Positions 59,827-64,000 of a stretch of 64,000 nucleotides of DNA are shown piece after piece. Source of the DNA: Kofleriaceae bacterium (lineage in GTDB: Bacteria; Myxococcota_A; Polyangia; Haliangiales; Haliangiaceae); contig JACKDR010000014.1 in assembly GCA_020633495.1 (NCBI GenBank), forward strand, positions 124,001-188,000, in the 5' to 3' direction. The notes beneath the pieces were generated by a model that saw nothing but the letters and a program-made list of their open reading frames with translations, was not told the DNA's origin and ran no database searches. A program made the position numbers and the translations under genes. Within the stretch, counting starts at the first letter, position 1. Each line of letters begins with the position of its first letter.

Positions 59827-62071
59827 TCGCGTCGCGGTAGGGGTCGCGGATCGTCACCGCGCCGCCGCCGTCGAAGTGGTCGACGAACAGCTCCGACCAC
59901 AGGCGGTGGACCTGGGGCGTGCCGGTCGGGAAGATCGGCTTGGGCGGCGACAGCGCGACGTACGGCGGGAACAGCGGCTCGAAGTTCCGCTGCTCGACGT
60001 ACTTGCGGATCATCGCGTGGCCGGCCGGGTGCAGCACGACGAACACGCCCGACGCGCCGCCGGTCCGGTTGCCGGACACCGGCCAGCTCGTCGGGTCGAG
60101 CGTGACGAACCGGACCAGGCCGCCGGTCACGGGATCGTCGGCGGGCGGCGGCGGCTGGGCCAGCGTCGCCACCGGCAGGTCGAGCGCCTTGGCGTACTGC
60201 TCCTCGGTGTCGTTCGAGACCCAGACGTCACCCCAGCCCATCGCGACGACGACGTCCGGGGACGTGCCGCCGCGCAGCGCGCCGCTGGTGACCAGCGGCG
60301 CGTAGGCCAGGGCGTCGCCGCGCTCGACGACGTTGTCGAACAGCATGACGATGGGCTCGACCCGGGCGTCGCGCGCGGGCACCGCGACGTCGACGCGGTC
60401 GCCGACGCCGTAGGGCTCGGTGATGCCGGACAGGAACAGCCCGGCGTAGTTGGGGCTGTGCATCATCGACGGCTCGGGGAAGCCGGCGGCCGGCGACGAC
60501 AGGTAGGCGACGCCGAGGCCGGGCTCGACCGCCAGGGTCACGCCGGTGATCATGACGCCCAGCGACTCGGTCAAGAGCGCGACGTCGTCGCGGAAGCTGA
60601 TCGTGTCGGGCAGCCCGGCGATCGGCGCGACCGCGGCGACCAGCGGCGTCAGATCGCCGTCGCGCACGAACGCGACCAGCGACGACACCTCGAGCGCGGC
60701 GGCGCGCAGGTTCTCGCCCATCGCCTCGGGGTGGTAGCCGGGGATGCCGCCGGAGCTGCCGAGGTGGAACAGCGCGGTCGACGGGAACAGGCCGTAGTCG
60801 TCGCCGAAGCCGTCGGGGACGTCGGTGCCGAGCAGCTCGTTGCGGGTGTCCATCTGGTTGGCGGCGCGGTTGGCGCGATCGCCGTGGTAGGGCAGGTCGA
60901 TCGCCAGCAGCGCCATGCCGGCGCGCGCGGCCGTGTTCACCTGGGTCAGCATGTCGTGCCGCGACCGGCCGATGCCGTGGACGTAGATCGCCACCGGCAG
61001 CGCGTCCCACGACGCCGCGACCGGCAGGGTCAGCGTGAACTTGACCGGGTGGGTGCCCTTGATGATCGGCGTGCCGTCGGCCTCGAAGGTCGGGAAGCCG
61101 TCGACGTTGGCGGTCGCCGACTGGAAGCTGGGCAGGTCGATCGTGCCCTGCACCAGCAGCGCGACGTGGTCGTGGGGCTGGGCGCGGGTGTTGTCCTCGC
61201 AGGTGCCGGGGATGGCGTCGGCCGGCTGGGTGCCCATGATCGCGGCCAGGTCGGCCTCGTCGGGCCCGACGACGTCGAGGATCGTGATCGTCGGCGGGCT
61301 GGCGGCCAGGACGTCGCGCATGCGGCGGGTCTGGTCGGGATAGGTCGCGGTGCGGAAGACGGTCGCGGCCACCAGGTGGTCCCGCGTCGCCGCCGGCAGG
61401 ACCTCGAGCAACGGCCGCAGGCTGGCCTGGGCCGCCGCCACCGCGCCGTCGGCCGGCGTCGTCGCCAGCTCGACGGCGGCGCGGAACGCGGCGGTGGCGC
61501 CCAGCGGGCTGCCGTCGGTGGCGTGGGCGTCGTCGGTCAGGTACGCGGCGTAGCGGTGGCCGGGCGCCAACACGGTGCCGCGGACCGGGACCACGGCGAT
61601 CGCGCCGACGTCGGCGCGCCAGTAGACGTCGGCGGCGATCGTGGCCAGCGCGGTCGACGTCGAGGCGTCGAGGTCGAGCAGCACCGCGGCGTCGCCGATC
61701 GTGTCGGCGTCGACGTCGGCGCCGGCCGCCAGCGTGATCGGGAAGTAGGCGTTGCTGCGCAGCCCGGCGCCGTCGAGCGTGTGCAGGCCGTCGCGCAGCA
61801 TCGTCACGTTGTCGTCGACCGGCGACGGCCCGGTCGGCAGCGTGGTCAACGCCAGCAGGCCGTCGCTGTCGAGGAAGAGATCGCTGGGGTAGGGGATGGC
61901 GCCCCCGGCGCCGCCGCCGCCGGGCGCGGGCGGCGCGAACGCAGCGACGGCGACCGCGGCGGGCGGGCCGGCGTCGGGGGCCGCGGTGTCGTCGCCGCCA
62001 CCGCCGCCGCAGCCGGCGATCGACAGGCCCACGAACCAGAGCACGCGAAGACGCGAGAGTGACCGACGCAT
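59795..62071 (-). CDS. Lipase-like alpha/beta-hydrolase lipoprotein
   Basis: ATG 62071 gives a lipoprotein signal ending LSIAGC and a 758-residue protein. IPYPSDLFLDSDGLLALTTLP matches the N-terminal domain of bacterial virulence-factor lipases. A hydrolase core follows: IYVHGIGRSRHDMLTQ, a nucleophile-like FHLGSSGGIPGY (Ser near residue 445) and a late AGHAM. Substrate may be lipid or ester outside the cell. Its start has TGCTACCGT 6 bases upstream (leaderless). Confidence 0.8.
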   Translation of the reverse strand: MRRSLSRLRVLWFVGLSIAGCGGGGGDDTAAPDAGPPAAVAVAAFAPPAPGGGGAGGAIPYPSDLFLDSDGLLALTTLPTGPSPVDDNVTMLRDGLHTLDGAGLRSNAYFPITLAAGADVDADTIGDAAVLLDLDASTSTALATIAADVYWRADVGAIAVVPVRGTVLAPGHRYAAYLTDDAHATDGSPLGATAAFRAAVELATTPADGAVAAAQASLRPLLEVLPAATRDHLVAATVFRTATYPDQTRRMRDVLAASPPTITILDVVGPDEADLAAIMGTQPADAIPGTCEDNTRAQPHDHVALLVQGTIDLPSFQSATANVDGFPTFEADGTPIIKGTHPVKFTLTLPVAASWDALPVAIYVHGIGRSRHDMLTQVNTAARAGMALLAIDLPYHGDRANRAANQMDTRNELLGTDVPDGFGDDYGLFPSTALFHLGSSGGIPGYHPEAMGENLRAAALEVSSLVAFVRDGDLTPLVAAVAPIAGLPDTISFRDDVALLTESLGVMITGVTLAVEPGLGVAYLSSPAAGFPEPSMMHSPNYAGLFLSGITEPYGVGDRVDVAVPARDARVEPIVMLFDNVVERGDALAYAPLVTSGALRGGTSPDVVVAMGWGDVWVSNDTEEQYAKALDLPVATLAQPPPPADDPVTGGLVRFVTLDPTSWPVSGNRTGGASGVFVVLHPAGHAMIRKYVEQRNFEPLFPPYVALSPPKPIFPTGTPQVHRLWSELFVDHFDGGGAVTIRDPYRDAITWPSGVGCP

Positions 62072-62077
62072 GCCCCG

Positions 62078-62086
62078 ACGGTAGCA
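62078..62086 (-). promoter_or_regulatory. Extended -10 element for the lipase-like gene
   Basis: On the minus strand this is TGCTACCGT; TACCGT ends 6 bases before the ATG at 62071. It is the best example of the TGCTACnnT-like set and lies in the gap, not in a coding sequence. Confidence 0.45.
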
Positions 62087-62122
62087 GGCTCGCGACAAAA
62101 GTAGAACGTTTGACTTTCGACG

Positions 62123-62656
62123 TCAGCGGCCCCGGCGCAGCTCGTAGATCCAGAGTTCGCCGAGGGTGTCGTGCTCGCGGACCCCGACGCGGCTCATGCC
62201 GAGCTTCTCGATCACCCGCAGCGACTGGTGGTGCCACGGGAACGTGGTCGCGGTCACCGCGTCGACGCCGGGCTGGGCCAGCGCCCACCGCACGCACGCC
62301 GCGGTGCCCTCGGTGGCGTAGCCCAGGCCCTGTGAAGCGTCTTCGACCCCGTAGCCGACCTCGGCGACGCCGTCGTGATCGGGGCGGCCGTGGAAGATGA
62401 CGCTGCCGACCACCCGCCGCGCCGGCCCCGGCAGGATCAGCAGCGTGTCGCCCCACAGCCGCCGCGCCGGGTCGGCGCGGATCGCCGCCAGCGACGGGTG
62501 GAACGCCCGCGCGATCAGCTCCTCGCCCGGCCACGCCTCGGGCAGCGCGGCGCCGCAGGCGCGCTCGGCGGCGCCGCGGTCGCCCGCGAAGATGGCCTCG
62601 ACCAGCTCCAGCGACACCGGCGACAGCTCGAGGCGCTCCGTGCGCAAGCCCGGCAT
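62123..62656 (-). CDS. GNAT-family N-acetyltransferase
   Basis: The 177-residue product opens with LRTERLELSPVS, typical of RimJ/RimL-type acetyltransferases, and has VVGSVIFHGRPDHDGVAEVGYGVED, the acetyl-CoA loop SQGLGYATEG (an RxxGxA-like segment) and LGMSRVGVRE at the end. It would acetylate an amine, but the target is unknown. I chose ATG 62656 because upstream residues are not conserved. Its start is only 26 bases from the divergent dapL start. Confidence 0.87.
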   Translation of the reverse strand: MPGLRTERLELSPVSLELVEAIFAGDRGAAERACGAALPEAWPGEELIARAFHPSLAAIRADPARRLWGDTLLILPGPARRVVGSVIFHGRPDHDGVAEVGYGVEDASQGLGYATEGTAACVRWALAQPGVDAVTATTFPWHHQSLRVIEKLGMSRVGVREHDTLGELWIYELRRGR

Positions 62657-62681
62657 GGAACGAGTATATGTTCGCGCCGCG

Positions 62682-63920
62682 ATGGCACGCATCAACGACC
62701 ACTACCAGAAGCTGCGCGCAGGCTACCTCTTCCCCGAGATCGGGCGGCGGGTGCGCGCGTTCGCCGAGTCCCACCCCGACGCCCGCATCATCCGGCTGGG
62801 CATCGGCGACGTCACCGAGCCGCTGGCCCCGGCGATCACCGCGGCGATGCACGAGGCGGTCGACGAGCTGGCGCGCCGCGAGACCTTCAAGGGCTACGGC
62901 CCCGAGCAGGGCTACGACTTCCTGCTCGACGCGATCCGCGAGCACGACTACCGCGCCCGCGGCGTCGAGCTCGGCCGCGACGAGATCTTCGTCAGCGACG
63001 GCAGCAAGTGCGACAGCGGCAACATCCAGGAGCTGTTCGACGCCGGCGCGACGATGGCGGTGACCGATCCGGTGTATCCGGTCTACGTCGACTCCAACGT
63101 CATGGCCGGCCGCACCGGCGCGGTCGACGCCGACGGCCGCTACCCGGGGCTGGTCTACCTGCCGACGACGCCGGCCAACGGGTTCTCGCCGACCCCGCCC
63201 GACGCCGCGGTCGACGTCGTCTACCTGTGCTCGCCCAACAACCCCACCGGCGCGGTCATGGATCGCGCGGCGCTGACCCGCTGGGTCGCGTGGGCGCGCG
63301 AGCGCGACGCCGTGATCATCTTCGACGCCGCCTACGAGGCCTACATCACCGACCCGGCGCTGCCGCGCTCGATCTACGAGATCGACGGCGCCCGCGAGTG
63401 CGCGATCGAGGTCCGCAGCTTCTCCAAGCGGGCGGGCTTCACCGGCGTGCGCTGCGCCTTCATGGTCGTGCCCAAGGCGCTGACCGGGCGCACCGCGACC
63501 GGCGAGCGGGTGTCGATCAACGCGATGTGGTCGCGCCGGCACACCACCAAGTTCAACGGCGCGTCCTACGTGGTGCAGCGCGGCGCCGCCGCGGTCTACA
63601 CCGCCGACGGCCTGGCCCAGACCGGCGCCCAGGTCGCGTTCTACATGGAGAACGCGCGGCTCTTGCGCGACGGCCTGACCGACGCCGGCTTCCGGGTCCA
63701 CGGCGGCCAGCACGCGCCGTACCTGTGGATCGAGGCCCCGGCGGGGGTGACGTCGTGGGACTTCTTCGATCGCCTGCTCGCCGAGGCCCACCTGGTCGGC
63801 ACCCCCGGCTCCGGCTTCGGGCCGGCCGGCGAGGGCTTCTTCCGGCTGTCGGCGTTCAACTCGCGGGCGAACGTCGAGGAGGCGATCGCACGCATCCGCA
63901 AGGCGTTCGCGCACCGGTAG
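62682..63920 (+). CDS. dapL: LL-diaminopimelate aminotransferase
   Basis: This PLP enzyme makes LL-diaminopimelate from tetrahydrodipicolinate in one step, for lysine and peptidoglycan. RINDHYQKLRAGYLFPEI and FKGYGPEQGYDFLLDAI are typical of DapL; SDGSKCDSGNIQELF, SPNNPTGAVM, DAAYEAYI and the Schiff-base lysine in SFSKRAGFTG follow. Length is 412 residues, normal for DapL. Use of the DapL route fits a deltaproteobacterial or myxobacterial lineage. The gene may be co-regulated with the divergent GNAT gene. Confidence 0.94.
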   Translation: MARINDHYQKLRAGYLFPEIGRRVRAFAESHPDARIIRLGIGDVTEPLAPAITAAMHEAVDELARRETFKGYGPEQGYDFLLDAIREHDYRARGVELGRDEIFVSDGSKCDSGNIQELFDAGATMAVTDPVYPVYVDSNVMAGRTGAVDADGRYPGLVYLPTTPANGFSPTPPDAAVDVVYLCSPNNPTGAVMDRAALTRWVAWARERDAVIIFDAAYEAYITDPALPRSIYEIDGARECAIEVRSFSKRAGFTGVRCAFMVVPKALTGRTATGERVSINAMWSRRHTTKFNGASYVVQRGAAAVYTADGLAQTGAQVAFYMENARLLRDGLTDAGFRVHGGQHAPYLWIEAPAGVTSWDFFDRLLAEAHLVGTPGSGFGPAGEGFFRLSAFNSRANVEEAIARIRKAFAHR

Positions 63921-63963
63921 CGATCGGCCCCGGTTCGCGGCTACCCTGGGCACCACGCAGGGG

Positions 63964-64000
63964 ATGGAGCGGTCGGACCAGCTGGGCTCCGCCGCGATCG
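63964..64000 (+). CDS. Possible start of the next gene (cut off by the window)
   Basis: ATG at 63964 follows GCAGGGG, and TACCCT lies 16 bases upstream. Only 12 codons (MERSDQLGSAAI) fit in the window, too few for any family call. This is a guess from position alone. Confidence 0.3.
   Translation, partial: MERSDQLGSAAI

Overview
The window looks like chromosomal DNA from a very GC-rich Gram-negative bacterium, most probably a myxobacterium (Myxococcota, Haliangium/Kofleria-like). Support comes from the strong G/C third-position bias, the large number of lipoproteins (some with PDAG-type Pro-Asp-Ala tails), two tandem outer-membrane barrels of the myxobacterial type, VWA/FHA and formylglycine-generating-enzyme-like surface proteins, a TamA/TamB pair, and DapL (LL-diaminopimelate aminotransferase). 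No tRNA, rRNA, CRISPR array, insertion sequence, prophage or plasmid signature was seen. Genes are dense, no gene-free stretch exceeds about 240 bases, and many neighbours overlap by 4 bases (ATGA or GTGA).

Layout. 1-2.1 kb: end of a membrane protein with a Gly-Thr repeat tail, and a small barrel. 2.1-7.3 kb (minus): envelope and cell-wall cluster (VWA-TM-FHA protein, amidase with M23-like and EF-hand parts, tiny Tat-signal protein, DUF1287 lipoprotein). 7.4-12.6 kb: small membrane protein, TolB-like propeller lipoprotein, isoaspartyl peptidase, FGE-like lipoprotein, Cys-free C45-like protein. 12.7-16.3 kb: zinc-ribbon protein, glutaredoxin-like lipoprotein, barrel, DsbD-like protein. 16.4-21.7 kb: an overlapping operon pheA-hisC-type aminotransferase-lipoprotein-aroA-phosphopantetheinyl transferase. 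21.8-26.1 kb (minus): modC, modB, protease-like lipoprotein, YgfZ-like protein, thioesterase, Thx-like ribosomal protein. 26.3-34.4 kb (minus): TamA/BamA-like barrel and TamB. 34.6-37.9 kb: PDZ protein, lipoprotein, two barrels. 37.9-45.4 kb: ftsY, a carboxypeptidase-regulatory-like protein, and a long smc. 45.5-51.9 kb: TetR-controlled RND efflux operon. 52-64 kb: hydrolase, HExxH-plus-trypsin protein, 23S rRNA methyltransferase, pseudouridine synthase, zinc-ribbon membrane protein, TetR/DUF1304 divergent pair, E2-like acyltransferase, lipase-like lipoprotein, GNAT protein and dapL.

Two patterns cut across the window. First, four genes have reading frames that break and can each be restored by adding single G/C bases; every total comes out a multiple of three, which suggests missing bases in the assembly rather than dead genes. 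Second, several genes have a TGCTACnnT-like extended -10 element 6-9 bases before the start codon, as expected for leaderless mRNAs. The most attractive regulatory model is at the efflux operon: a TTGCCA-N17-TATCTA promoter followed at once by two TGAA-N6-TTCA sites exactly 20 bp apart.
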